A DNA stretch of 30,804 nt from an uncultured Collinsella sp. (GTDB lineage Bacteria > Actinomycetota > Coriobacteriia > Coriobacteriales > Coriobacteriaceae): contig UQHO01000024.1 in assembly GCA_900540995.1 (NCBI GenBank), positions 1 through 30,804 of the forward strand, given 5' to 3'. This document shows positions 13,712 to 22,004 of this stretch, piece by piece (positions within the stretch are counted from its first letter, which is position 1; each line of letters begins with the position of its first letter). The notes under the pieces were generated by a model, which was not told the origin of the DNA, did not search any database, and was given only the letters and a program-made list of their open reading frames with translations. A program made the position numbers and the translations under genes.

Positions 13712-14649
13712 TAGGCAGCCTCAATACGATGCAGGATATCCTCAACGACCTCATCGATCGTACATTCATCCATATCAAACCACACGATACGGTCATCGCG
13801 TTTAAACCACGAAAGCTGACGCTTGGCATAGCGACGCGAACGCATCTTGATGAGTTCGCGAGCCTCATCCATAGAAATCACGCCGTTAAAGGCATCGATA
13901 ATCTCTTTATAGCCAATCGCCTGCATCGAAGTCAGGGCATCTGCCAGCCCCTGGTCCATAAGACCGCGAACCTCATCGACAAGACCTTGCTCAAACATCA
14001 GATCGACGCGCAGATTAATGCGCTCGTAGAGCACCTCGCGATTACGCGTCAGACCAAACCATAGGGCATGATAATGCTCACGCGGAACACTAAACTGCGA
14101 CTTTTGCTGCGCATAGGAGACGCCATCATCATTCATCTCGAGCGCACGAATCACACGGCGCACGTTATGGGGATGAATAACAGCAGCCGATTCTGGATCG
14201 CGCTCGGCAAGCAGGGCATGCAGTTCTTCCTCGCCAATACGCTCGGCAAGCTCCTGATAGCCCGCACGGCGATCGTCCTCAAGTTCACCCGAGGGAAAGT
14301 CCATCTCATCGAGGGCTGCCTTGAGATATAGCCCCGTACCTCCGCAAAAAACCGGCAGGCAACCCGAACCAAGGAGACGTTCAACATGCGCGCGAGCGTC
14401 AGCCTGATAAAGCGCAGCAGAATATGCCACACCCGGCTCTACAATGTCGACGAGACGCAGCGGCGCCGTGCACTCATCGGGTGCCATCTTTGCGGTACCG
14501 ATGTCCATGCCGCGATAGATTTGCATCGCATCGCACGACAGCACTTCGGACGAAAGACGAGCTGCCAAACGGTCGGCAACATCACTCTTACCAACCGCCG
14601 TCGGACCGACGATCGCAACGGCGGAAAGACCTGCCCCGCGAGAAACCAT
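13711..14649 (-). CDS. miaA: tRNA dimethylallyltransferase
   Basis: The 312-residue enzyme adds dimethylallyl to A37 of tRNAs reading UNN codons. P-loop GPTAVGKS is at 15-22, followed by the SCDAMQIYRGMDIGTAK tRNA/catalytic segment (Asp in SCDAMQ) and FCGGTGLY. Length is typical. Its start overlaps the miaB stop and its stop overlaps the hflX start by one base each, so the three are translated in series. MiaB, which methylthiolates the MiaA product, is the gene just upstream. Confidence 0.97.
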   Translation of the reverse strand: MVSRGAGLSAVAIVGPTAVGKSDVADRLAARLSSEVLSCDAMQIYRGMDIGTAKMAPDECTAPLRLVDIVEPGVAYSAALYQADARAHVERLLGSGCLPVFCGGTGLYLKAALDEMDFPSGELEDDRRAGYQELAERIGEEELHALLAERDPESAAVIHPHNVRRVIRALEMNDDGVSYAQQKSQFSVPREHYHALWFGLTRNREVLYERINLRVDLMFEQGLVDEVRGLMDQGLADALTSMQAIGYKEIIDAFNGVISMDEARELIKMRSRRYAKRQLSWFKRDDRIVWFDMDECTIDEVVEDILHRIEAA

Positions 14650-16025
14650 TAGCGCGGCTCGCCCACAACGGAACCGGACAAATACCAGGTCTTGGCAACG
14701 TCAACGTCAACATCAACGATCTTGCCAACAAGCTGATCGATGCTGTAACCCTCAGGGATAGGCGCATGCACGGTCTGATTCTTGGGACTCTTGCCCAGCA
14801 GGACCGCATCGTTCTTTTTACTCGTTCCCTCAATGAGCGCGGGAACCACAGTATGAAGCTCGCCCTGGTTATACTCGTGTGCCGTGGTCTCGATAACCTT
14901 AACCAGGCGATTGAAACGCTCGAGAATAACCTCATGCGGCGTAGGATCGTCAATCTCGGCGGCCGGGGTACCGGCACGCTTGGAATAGATGAAGGTATAG
15001 GCCTGAGCATAGCGGACCGTCTCGGCAAGCGAGAGCGTCTGCTCAAAGTCTTCTTCAGTCTCGCCCGGGAAGCCAACGATAATGTCGGTCGAGAGCGCGA
15101 TATCGGGCATGCGGTTGCGAATGCGATCGACAAGGCCTAGATAGTCCTCGCGTGTATAACGGCGATTCATCTCTTTGAGGATCCGCGTCGAACCGGACTG
15201 GACGGCCAAGTGCAGCTGCGGCATAACGGCAGGCGTCTCGGCCATGGCGTCGATGGTCTCGGGCAACAGGTCCTTGGGATGCGAAGACGTAAAGAAGATG
15301 CGCTCCACGCCCGTATCGCCCACAGCACGCAGCAGATCGGCAAAACGCGGCTTGCCAAACAGATCGCGACCATATGAGTTAACGTTTTGGCCCAGCAGCG
15401 TAATCTCACGCACGCCCTGGCGCACCAAACCGGTCACCTCGTCGACAATCTCCTCGAAGGGGCGGCTCTTTTCGCGACCGCGCACGTACGGCACGATACA
15501 ATAGGTGCAGAAATTATTGCAGCCCGTCATGATGGGCACCCAGGCGTGATACTGGGTCTCGCGATGCCACGGCATGCTCATGGCGTCCGTATCCTCATGC
15601 TCATTGGTGCGGATATGACGCTTACCATCAAGGAACGCCTCGGCAATGAGCTCGGCCACATGCGCGATGGAATGCGTGCCAAAGATGACATTGACGTTAT
15701 CGACGTTGGTGAGCAGGCCCTCGCCATCGCGCTGCGCGATGCAGCCACCAACGGCAACCACGCGCTTGCCCGAAGGCGAAGGCGGCAGGCTTTTGCAGGA
15801 ATTGCACTGACCGTACAGGCGAGTATCGGCGGCCTCGCGCACGCAGCACGTCATGAACACAACGATATCGGCATGCTCGGGATCGAGCGCCATGAGGCAG
15901 CCATACGAATCAAGCAGACCGCTCACACGCTCGGAGTCGTGCTGATTCATCTGACAGCCAAAGGTGCGGATAAAGTAGGTTTTACCGGCAAGAATATCGC
16001 GTACGGAACGCTGGTCCATGTGCAT
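14649..16025 (-). CDS. miaB: tRNA-2-methylthio-N6-dimethylallyladenosine synthase
   Basis: This 458-residue radical-SAM methylthiotransferase converts i6A37 to ms2i6A37. The N-terminal cluster cysteines are at 24, 60 and 95 (FGCQMN, MTCCV, VGGC), the radical-SAM CxxxCxxC at 169, 173 and 176 (CNNFCTYC), and a TRAM domain closes the protein. The start may be either 16025 or the ATG two codons later (16019); TTAGGA lies upstream of both. It follows spoVS by 39 bp and overlaps miaA. Confidence 0.96.
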   Translation of the reverse strand: MHMDQRSVRDILAGKTYFIRTFGCQMNQHDSERVSGLLDSYGCLMALDPEHADIVVFMTCCVREAADTRLYGQCNSCKSLPPSPSGKRVVAVGGCIAQRDGEGLLTNVDNVNVIFGTHSIAHVAELIAEAFLDGKRHIRTNEHEDTDAMSMPWHRETQYHAWVPIMTGCNNFCTYCIVPYVRGREKSRPFEEIVDEVTGLVRQGVREITLLGQNVNSYGRDLFGKPRFADLLRAVGDTGVERIFFTSSHPKDLLPETIDAMAETPAVMPQLHLAVQSGSTRILKEMNRRYTREDYLGLVDRIRNRMPDIALSTDIIVGFPGETEEDFEQTLSLAETVRYAQAYTFIYSKRAGTPAAEIDDPTPHEVILERFNRLVKVIETTAHEYNQGELHTVVPALIEGTSKKNDAVLLGKSPKNQTVHAPIPEGYSIDQLVGKIVDVDVDVAKTWYLSGSVVGEPR

Positions 16026-16064
16026 AAGTCCTAACGATGGGGAGCGAAACGAGGCAAGCAGAAG

Positions 16065-16382
16065 CTATGCCACAGGCTTAACATCATCCATGACGACGTT
16101 ATCCATAGCAGCTCGATTGATTTGGTGAACATAGATAGAAAGGCGGATGGCCGTGCGCGACTCCCCGTTAATGAGGATGTCGGAGAACACGGGCGCGCAG
16201 GAAATATCAAAACCGGTTGGAATCAAAAAACCGCGCGCGATAGCAACGGCCTTAATGGCCTGGTTGACGGCACCGGCACCGACACACTGGATGTTGACGG
16301 GTACACCATCCTTGACCATGCCGGCGATGGCGCCGGCAACGGACGCGGGCGATGATTTGCTTGATACCTTCAGGCAATCCAT
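16065..16382 (-). CDS. spoVS: SpoVS-family protein
   Basis: The 105-residue protein matches SpoVS (LKVSSKSSPASVAGAIAG, GAGAVNQAIKAVAIARGF, the Alba-like fold with a conserved Gly/Ala/Asn/Lys face) with an added tail of about 18 residues beyond the ~86-residue family length. In Bacillus SpoVS affects sporulation and septation; it also occurs in many non-sporulating bacteria, where a nucleic-acid-binding role is suspected. GCAGGAG precedes the ATG by 7 nt; the open frame to 16457 is not used. It lies 39 bp before miaB and 74 bp behind the GHKL gene. Confidence 0.93.
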   Translation of the reverse strand: MDCLKVSSKSSPASVAGAIAGMVKDGVPVNIQCVGAGAVNQAIKAVAIARGFLIPTGFDISCAPVFSDILINGESRTAIRLSIYVHQINRAAMDNVVMDDVKPVA

Positions 16383-16432
16383 GAAGAAACTCCTGCATTT
16401 AAAAGTACGTTTTAACTGCAATAACTGTATCG

Positions 16433-16450
16433 TACCGAGTGGACTCGGTA
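16433..16450. promoter_or_regulatory. 18-bp palindrome upstream of spoVS
   Basis: TACCGAGT and ACTCGGTA flank a GG centre in the 74-bp gap between the GHKL ATPase gene and spoVS. It could be an operator for an internal promoter or a short RNA hairpin. I see no convincing -35/-10 pair around it. Confidence 0.4.
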
Positions 16451-16456
16451 AAGGCA

Positions 16457-17542
16457 CTATTCCTCTTTGGCAAGATCAAAGGTCACGGTGATTCGATCAC
16501 GCGAAACACGAATCTTTGGGTCGCCGCAAAGGTTGAGATAGTACCGGGCAGCAAGGTCATTAAAGTCGCGCTCCACAGCACGCGAAAACTGTGCCATGTC
16601 ATCCTTGGCAATACGTAGCCCGCGACGATCCTTCGCGAGATCGACAGGAGCCGGCGCATGCGAGGACGAATCACGCTCGCGCAGCAGACGCGCGGTCACA
16701 CCGCGAACGGGCTTAATCTGCCCTGCCAAAATGCGATGGGCCGTGCGCTCGGACATCTCAAGACCCAAACCCGAACAGATACGGATAAAGTCCTCGGCAT
16801 CAGAAGCAAAGCCTAAACGATCGACAACCGGAAGCTCGCTCTCGTCATCAATGAACAGGAGACGAGACGTATCAAGCCGGCTTGACGCCTGAGCATAAAG
16901 GGTCGCGGCAATCTCAGACGGAGAACCAAGATAGACATCGCAACCACGCAACTCCTCGAGCGCAAACTCACAAGCAGCGCGAATAATATTATGCGGACCG
17001 CGAGCACAGACATAACGTCCGCCCTCATCCTTGACGGCCTGGGGCCAGCTGGACTGATCGGCACGTTCGCTGAGGCGGTCGGCCGCGACGCTCACCTTAA
17101 AGGCTGAACCAAGATCGACACCGGACGTGACCACACGGGCCTCATCGGTGTTCTGCTTGATCGAAAACAATGCCATGCCACGACCGTGAACGCCCCAACG
17201 GTCCATCTTCATGCTCTCGAGCTTGGAGGTAACGCGGGCATCGAAGATTCGCTCTTGCATATCCTGCGGAACGCCCGAACCGTTATCCAGAAAGACAAGC
17301 GTGCGGACGCCGTCTTCCTTGGACGTGGCGAGATAGACCTTGTCGGCGCCGGCATCGCGAGCATTACGGAGCATTTCGATGACGATATCCTCGACATGCT
17401 GAATGTCGTGCTTTGCCTGGCGCCGCTCGGCCTCCGAAACGCGGAGGCGGACATACCCCTCGCCAAGGTTCTCCTCGACGCGAAGATTGCCCTCCCCCGA
17501 CATCGACGCGATAAATGAGATGAGCTCGTTCGCGTCGCTCAT
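16457..17542 (-). CDS. Stand-alone GHKL-type ATPase of unknown function
   Basis: The first ~160 residues of this 361-residue protein are a GHKL ATP-binding domain: N-box EMLRNARDAGA (Glu56, Asn60), G1 DNGSG (86-90), and lid motif WGVHGRGM (116-123). The Glu in the N-box fits ATP hydrolysis, as in MutL, gyrase and Hsp90, rather than a histidine kinase. There is no phospho-acceptor histidine domain, membrane segment or transducer domain. The rest (about 200-361) contains a helical segment that may be a helix-turn-helix (SERTAHRILAGQIKPV) and a C-terminal strand-rich end. It starts 1 nt behind the rny stop without a clear ribosome site, so it is translationally coupled to RNase Y. Function unknown. 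Confidence 0.85.
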   Translation of the reverse strand: MSDANELISFIASMSGEGNLRVEENLGEGYVRLRVSEAERRQAKHDIQHVEDIVIEMLRNARDAGADKVYLATSKEDGVRTLVFLDNGSGVPQDMQERIFDARVTSKLESMKMDRWGVHGRGMALFSIKQNTDEARVVTSGVDLGSAFKVSVAADRLSERADQSSWPQAVKDEGGRYVCARGPHNIIRAACEFALEELRGCDVYLGSPSEIAATLYAQASSRLDTSRLLFIDDESELPVVDRLGFASDAEDFIRICSGLGLEMSERTAHRILAGQIKPVRGVTARLLRERDSSSHAPAPVDLAKDRRGLRIAKDDMAQFSRAVERDFNDLAARYYLNLCGDPKIRVSRDRITVTFDLAKEE

Positions 17543-17543
17543 G

Positions 17544-19094
17544 TTATTTAGCGATATCGACAGCGCGGCTTTCGCGAATCACGACGACGCGCACCTGACC
17601 GGGATACTCCATCTCTTCCTCGATCTGATGGGCGATATCGTGAGCCAGGACCGTGGACTGGGCATCGGAGATCTTGTCCGGCTGAACCATGACGTGGACC
17701 TCGCGACCGGCCTGCATGGCATAGGTACGCTCGACGCCGTCATGGGAGTTGGCGATCTCCTCGAGCTTCTCAAGACGCTTGATGTAGTTCTCGGCAGACT
17801 CGCGACGGGCGCCGGGACGAGAAGCGGAGACGGCGTCGGCGGCCTGTACCAGAACATCGAGCACCGTGTTGGGGTCGACATCGGCATGGTGAGCCTCGAT
17901 AGCGTGGACGATAACGGGCTTCTCGCCATAACGGCGGGCAAGCTCGGCGCCGATGACGGCATGCGGACCCTCGACGTCATGGTCGATTGCCTTGCCCAGG
18001 TCGTGCAGCAGACCGGCGCGCTTGGCAGTCACAACGTCCAAACCTAGCTCGGAAGCCATCACTCCGCACAGATCAGAGACCTCGAGGGAATGCTGAAGCA
18101 CGTTCTGACCAAACGAGGTACGGTAGCGCAGGGCACCAAGGGTCTTGACGATCTCGGGGTGCAGGTCGTGAATGCCGGTATCGAATGCAGCTTGCTCGCC
18201 AGCCTCGCGCACGCGCTGCTGAACCAGGTCGGCAGCCTTGTGATACATCTCCTCGATGCGGGCGGGGTGAATGCGGCCGTCGGCGATGAGGTTCTCCAGA
18301 GCAACACGGGCGGTCTCACGACGGACCGGATCGAAGCTCGAAAGAACGACGGTCTCGGGCGTGTCGTCGATCACGAGGTTGACGCCGGAAACCTGCTCGA
18401 AGGTCCGGATGTTGCGACCCTCGCGACCGATGATACGGCCCTTGAGGTCATCAGAGGGAATGTGCACGGAGGTAACGGTGACCTCGGCAGTGTGGTCGGC
18501 AGCGCAGCGCTGAATCGCCAGGGACAGAATCTCCTGGGCGGTCTTGTGGCACTCGGCGCGAACCTGCTGCTCGGACTCGCGAATAATCGTGGCGGCCTCG
18601 TGGGTGACCTCGCCTCGAACCTTATCGAGGAGCTCCTTGTGGGCATCCTCGCGGGTAAGGTCGGCGATACGCTCGAGCTCGGAGGTCTGCTTTGCGCAGA
18701 GCTCCTCGAGCTCACGGGAGCGCTTCTCAACCTGACCGGCCTGACTGGACAGCTGATGCTCGCGCTTGTCGAGAGCGTCGTTGCGGCGATCGAGGGATTC
18801 CTCGCGCTGCATCACGCGGTTCTCGAGCGTACGAATCTCGCTCTTGCGCTGCTTGTCCTCGGCCTCGGCGGCCTGCTTGTTCTTGATGATCTCCTCTTTA
18901 GCCTCGAGCAGAGCCTCTTTTTTGAGGGTCTCGGCCTGACGCTTTGCATCACCGATCAGGGACTCAGCCTGTGCGTGTGCCGACTGGATCTTTTCGTCGG
19001 CCTCGTGAAGACTACCCTGCTTGGCGGTGCGCATGTAGGCAATGGCGGCGATGGCACCCAAAACGATGCCAACGAGCGCTGCAATGATAGGCAT
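17544..19094 (-). CDS. rny: Ribonuclease Y
   Basis: The 516-residue endoribonuclease starts mRNA decay at the inner membrane. It has an N-terminal membrane helix (residues 3-20), a long coiled coil (about 25-190), a KH domain with GRIIGREGRN (219-228), and an HD domain with His335 and the HD pair at 364-365 (LLHDLGK). Length is standard. I chose ATG 19094 because AAGGAG lies 5 nt before it; the in-frame GTG at 19100 abuts that site. A near-consensus promoter lies about 170 bp upstream, leaving a long structured leader. RNase J is encoded at 28862-30532. Confidence 0.97.
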   Translation of the reverse strand: MPIIAALVGIVLGAIAAIAYMRTAKQGSLHEADEKIQSAHAQAESLIGDAKRQAETLKKEALLEAKEEIIKNKQAAEAEDKQRKSEIRTLENRVMQREESLDRRNDALDKREHQLSSQAGQVEKRSRELEELCAKQTSELERIADLTREDAHKELLDKVRGEVTHEAATIIRESEQQVRAECHKTAQEILSLAIQRCAADHTAEVTVTSVHIPSDDLKGRIIGREGRNIRTFEQVSGVNLVIDDTPETVVLSSFDPVRRETARVALENLIADGRIHPARIEEMYHKAADLVQQRVREAGEQAAFDTGIHDLHPEIVKTLGALRYRTSFGQNVLQHSLEVSDLCGVMASELGLDVVTAKRAGLLHDLGKAIDHDVEGPHAVIGAELARRYGEKPVIVHAIEAHHADVDPNTVLDVLVQAADAVSASRPGARRESAENYIKRLEKLEEIANSHDGVERTYAMQAGREVHVMVQPDKISDAQSTVLAHDIAHQIEEEMEYPGQVRVVVIRESRAVDIAK

Positions 19095-19254
19095 GCTCAC
19101 TCCTTTTTATGGATTCGTTACACAACAAAGCGAACCGTCCTTATGAACGGCTCGCGACATTTGAGTAATATGGGCGCAGCTTATGCGGGTCGGATACAGA
19201 TAAACATATAAACAAACTCATCACAGATGAGCACATATCACAAAGCAAATGACA
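19095..19254 (-). ncRNA. Long structured 5' leader of rny
   Basis: From the predicted transcription start near 19254 to the start codon is about 160 nt without an open frame of note. It holds a 6-bp hairpin (CTCATC/GATGAG, 19217-19231) and a strong 11-bp hairpin at 19130-19155. Such a leader on an RNase gene suggests feedback by the enzyme's own cleavage, as for RNase E, but this is inference. Confidence 0.45.
19130..19155 (-). terminator. Attenuator-like hairpin in the rny leader
   Basis: In the RNA, 11 pairs (two of them G-U) close an AUAA tetraloop: GCGAGCCGUUC pairs with GGACGGUUCGC. It is followed by UUUGUUGUGU and ends about 25 nt before the AAGGAG site. The tract is imperfect, so this could be an attenuator, a protective hairpin or an RNase recognition site. 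Confidence 0.5.
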
Positions 19255-19260
19255 GTGTTT

Positions 19261-19289
19261 ATCGTACGTTGAACCACAACAACTGTCAA
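19261..19289 (-). promoter_or_regulatory. rny promoter
   Basis: Minus-strand TTGACA (19284-19289) and TACGAT (19261-19266) have a 17-bp spacer. It is among the best sigma-A type promoters in the window and immediately follows the recX terminator. Confidence 0.75.
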
Positions 19290-19290
19290 A

Positions 19291-19337
19291 TAAATGGCCC
19301 CAGTACGGCGGCTAAAACGCGGTGAGCGGCGGGGCCA
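19291..19337 (-). terminator. Terminator of recA-recX
   Basis: TGGCCCC and GGGGCCA (19295-19301 and 19331-19337) form the base of a hairpin with a large, G+C-rich loop, followed on the minus strand by TTTATTT. That T-tract runs into the rny -35 box. Confidence 0.6.
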
Positions 19338-19351
19338 CAAAACGCATACGC

Positions 19352-20044
19352 CTAAAGCGCACATTCCTCGCATTCGGCATCGAGACGTGCCTTAACGGCA
19401 TCGGCGGCGATGTGATACGAGAAGCCCTTGCCCATCAAAAACCGAACCAGTTTTTCGAATCCGCGCGTCTCTGGAACACGCCGCTTGGCGAGCAGGGCTG
19501 ACGCACGCGCCAAATCGTCTTCGACGGCAAAATAATCCTCGGGATAACCGGGAATGTCATCGAGCACAACATGACGTCGCTTGAGCTCGGTCTCGATTTT
19601 GCGCTGTCCCCAACCGCGCCGCTTGCGTTCCTCGATAAAGTACGAGCAAAAGCGGTTCTCGTCTAAAAAGCGATACTCGGTGGCGCGCTCGACGGCGAAA
19701 TCGATCGCGGGCTGGTGAAAGCCGTAGCGAGCCAGCTTGTCACGGACCTCACCCGTCGCATGGTCGCGGCGCGATAACATCTCAGTCACCATGGTAAGTG
19801 CACATTTACGCTCGATGAGCTGCACCGCCTCACGAAAGTTATCCCAATCACAGGGAAGATCGGGGCGGTTTTTGACATACAGGCGCGCGACCCGCACGGG
19901 AATCCAAATGGACCGCTCAAAACCGCCCTCAAGCTCACAATCGATATGTGCGCAAGGCTTTTTGGACGCATACCCGCTCGAGAACGAGGAGGCCGCCTTC
20001 TTATCGGGAAAGACGACCGTGGCCTCGGTCACCGTATACGACAT
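19352..20044 (-). CDS. recX: Regulatory protein RecX
   Basis: The 230-residue protein has the RecX three-helix repeats: MLSRRDHATGEVRDKLARYGF, EYRFLDENRFCSYFIEERKRRGWGQRKIETELKRR, and a third repeat near the C-terminus. RecX binds in the RecA filament groove and limits its extension. About 75 residues precede the helical repeats. The gene starts 11 nt after recA and probably depends on recA transcription, so it is likely SOS-induced. Confidence 0.93.
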   Translation of the reverse strand: MSYTVTEATVVFPDKKAASSFSSGYASKKPCAHIDCELEGGFERSIWIPVRVARLYVKNRPDLPCDWDNFREAVQLIERKCALTMVTEMLSRRDHATGEVRDKLARYGFHQPAIDFAVERATEYRFLDENRFCSYFIEERKRRGWGQRKIETELKRRHVVLDDIPGYPEDYFAVEDDLARASALLAKRRVPETRGFEKLVRFLMGKGFSYHIAADAVKARLDAECEECAL

Positions 20045-20055
20045 GAGCGTAACCG

Positions 20056-21204
20056 CTACTCGTCGTCATCATCGAGCATGGCGGAACCATCGATGGCGTA
20101 AAGCTCGTCAAACTCCTCAGGCGCAGGCTGATCGGTCAGCTCTACCTCGGACGGAGCATCGTCATCAAACTCAAGCCCGCAGGCAAGACGGACCTTATGC
20201 TCAATCTCGTCGGCGCAATCGGGGTGTTCGCGCAGGAACGCCTTGGCGGCCTCGCGACCGTTGCCGAGCTTGTCCTCGCCATAGGCAAACCAGGAGCCCA
20301 TCTTCTTGCAGATGCCGCACTCGACAGCCATGTCCAGAATCGAGCCCTCCTTAGAGATGCCCGTACCGTACATGATGTCGAACTCAGCAGAACGGAACGG
20401 AGCTGCCACCTTGTTCTTAACGACCTTGGCGCGCACGCGGTTACCGATAACCTCGTCCTTAAGCTTAATGCTGTCGATGCGGCGAATGTCGATACGCACC
20501 GAAGAGAAGAACTTAAGGGCGCGGCCGCCCGTCGTAGTCTCGGGGTTGCCGAACATGACGCCGATCTTCTCACGCAGCTGGTTAATGAAGATGCACGTCG
20601 TGTTGGACTTGGACAGCGAGCCGGCGAGCTTGCGGAGCGCCTGGCTCATCAGGCGAGCCTGAAGACCGACCGTAGTATCGCCGATTTCTCCCTCGATCTC
20701 GGCACGCGGGGTCAGAGCGGCGACGGAGTCGACGACAATGGCATCGATGGCGCCGGAACGCACGAGCATGTCAACAATCTCGAGCGCCTGCTCGCCCGTA
20801 TCGGGCTGAGAAATGAGCACCTCGTCGATATCCACGCCGATGCGCGCGGCATACGTGGGATCGAGCGCATGCTCGGCATCGATAAATGCCACAACGCCAC
20901 CCATTGCCTGGGCCTCGGCCAGGATCTCGAGCGAAAGCGTCGTCTTACCGGAGGACTCGGGACCGTAAATCTCGACGATACGGCCGCGCGGCACGCCGCC
21001 GATACCCAGCGCGGCATCGAGGGCCAGAGCGCCCGTGGGAATGGCCTCGACCTCGAGCTCGGGACCACCGTCGCCGTACCTCATGATGGAACCCTGGCCG
21101 AATTTCTTCTCGATCTCGGCCTTGGTGGTGGCGATCATCTCATCGCGCTCTTTACCCGTCGTGCGAGCATGAACGGTACGTACGGGACCTGAATTCTTGG
21201 CCAT
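20056..21204 (-). CDS. recA: Recombinase RecA
   Basis: This 382-residue RecA forms filaments on single-stranded DNA, performs strand exchange and triggers LexA cleavage. Walker A GPESSGKT is at 81-88, with the catalytic Glu in EHALDP, Walker B AIVVDSVAAL, and loop-2 segment NPETTTGGRALKF. There is a ~20-residue N-terminal extension and an acidic C-terminal tail (ends MLDDDDE). The ATG at 21204 follows GAGGAGGG; the frame extends to 21225 but that start would be at the ribosome site. A promoter containing a perfect LexA box lies just upstream, so recA is expressed separately from cinA. Confidence 0.98.
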   Translation of the reverse strand: MAKNSGPVRTVHARTTGKERDEMIATTKAEIEKKFGQGSIMRYGDGGPELEVEAIPTGALALDAALGIGGVPRGRIVEIYGPESSGKTTLSLEILAEAQAMGGVVAFIDAEHALDPTYAARIGVDIDEVLISQPDTGEQALEIVDMLVRSGAIDAIVVDSVAALTPRAEIEGEIGDTTVGLQARLMSQALRKLAGSLSKSNTTCIFINQLREKIGVMFGNPETTTGGRALKFFSSVRIDIRRIDSIKLKDEVIGNRVRAKVVKNKVAAPFRSAEFDIMYGTGISKEGSILDMAVECGICKKMGSWFAYGEDKLGNGREAAKAFLREHPDCADEIEHKVRLACGLEFDDDAPSEVELTDQPAPEEFDELYAIDGSAMLDDDDE

Positions 21205-21234
21205 GAATAGCCCTCCTCTTAACAACCTGCATCG

Positions 21235-21263
21235 ATAATAAACGAACGGCTGTTCGTGGTCAA
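21235..21263 (-). promoter_or_regulatory. recA promoter with LexA box in the spacer
   Basis: Minus-strand TTGACC (21258-21263) and TATTAT (21235-21240) are separated by 17 bp. The perfect box GAAC-N4-GTTC (21244-21255) lies inside the spacer, so LexA would block polymerase directly. Confidence 0.88.
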
Positions 21264-21304
21264 CCGTTCAGGCCAATCATATACAGGCAGTCTTTCCAAA
21301 ACCC

Positions 21305-21345
21305 AACCAAACGCCGACCAAACACTGACCAAATGCTTGACCACA
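21305..21345. repeat. Short direct repeats ACCAAA upstream of recA
   Basis: Four units of (G)ACCAAA or ACCACAAA start near 21305, 21316, 21327 and 21339, a spacing of 11-12 bp, about one helical turn. They begin about 42 bp upstream of the recA -35. They could be an activator-binding array; no such protein is known to me. Confidence 0.45.
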
Positions 21346-21430
21346 AAGGGCCAAATAAGAGCAAGGAAGGCAAGAATACGTCTACAGCCAGCACAAACGC
21401 CAAATGAGCCTAAGGTCCCTATCTCCACAA

Positions 21431-21454
21431 TTAAGGGGCCCGGAGGCCCCTTAA
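21431..21454 (-). terminator. Terminator after cinA
   Basis: TTAAGGGGCC and GGCCCCTTAA form a perfect 10-bp stem with a 4-nt loop, 7 bp beyond the cinA stop. The stem ends in TTAATTG on the minus strand, a short T-tract. Confidence 0.7.
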
Positions 21455-21461
21455 AACACGT

Positions 21462-21998
21462 CTATTCCATAGAGTTGAGCACAAGGGCAATGCGCCCCAA
21501 CGCCTCCGTGACCGCATGGGCACGAACACACGAACGGTCGCCCTCATAGTGGCAGCGCACAGAGTCCACGACCGGCACTCCCCCATCGGCGGAACGATGT
21601 GCCCAGCCAATATAGAAAGTGCCAGCAGGATCGTCCTCAGTACCACCGCCGGGGCCGGCATAACCCGTTGCGCTCACTGCAATATCGCTCTGGTACAGCT
21701 CCAGCGAACCCGACGCCATCTCGCGCGCAGTTTGATGCGACACCGCGGTGTAGCGGTCGAGCGTCTCCTGCTCAACACCCAGCACGCGATGCTTAATCTC
21801 ATCGCAGTAGGTCACTGCACCGCCACGCAGCACCGCCGAGGCGCCCGGGATATCCGCAATCGTCGAGGCGATCATACCCGCCGTCAGCGACTCAGCCGTC
21901 GAAACCGTCACACCCCGAGCGCTCGCGCGCTCGACGATATCGCGCGCCAGCTCCTCGTTATGTGCGGAAATCTGCTCAAAAGAGTCCGTCATACCCAC
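21462..21998 (-). CDS. cinA: CinA C-terminal domain protein (PncC-like nicotinamide-nucleotide amidase)
   Basis: The 178-residue protein consists only of the CinA C-terminal domain: AESLTAGMIASTIADIPGAS, GGAVTYCDEIKHRVLGV, and SATGYAGPGGGTEDDPAGTFYIG. This domain deamidates NMN to nicotinate mononucleotide in NAD recycling. The N-terminal CinA/MoCF-like domain found in many Firmicutes recA-linked cinA genes is absent, as in E. coli PncC. The start may be GTG 21998 or ATG 21992; neither has a strong site. It follows pgsA by 6 bp and ends a long minus-strand operon. Confidence 0.92.
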   Translation of the reverse strand: MGMTDSFEQISAHNEELARDIVERASARGVTVSTAESLTAGMIASTIADIPGASAVLRGGAVTYCDEIKHRVLGVEQETLDRYTAVSHQTAREMASGSLELYQSDIAVSATGYAGPGGGTEDDPAGTFYIGWAHRSADGGVPVVDSVRCHYEGDRSCVRAHAVTEALGRIALVLNSME

Positions 21999-22004
21999 CA
22001 GGAC

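Noticed and set aside
16065..19094. A sporulation locus, suggested by SpoVS
   Set aside because: No other sporulation-specific gene is seen, FtsK has an ordinary vegetative setting, and SpoVS is widespread in non-sporulating bacteria.
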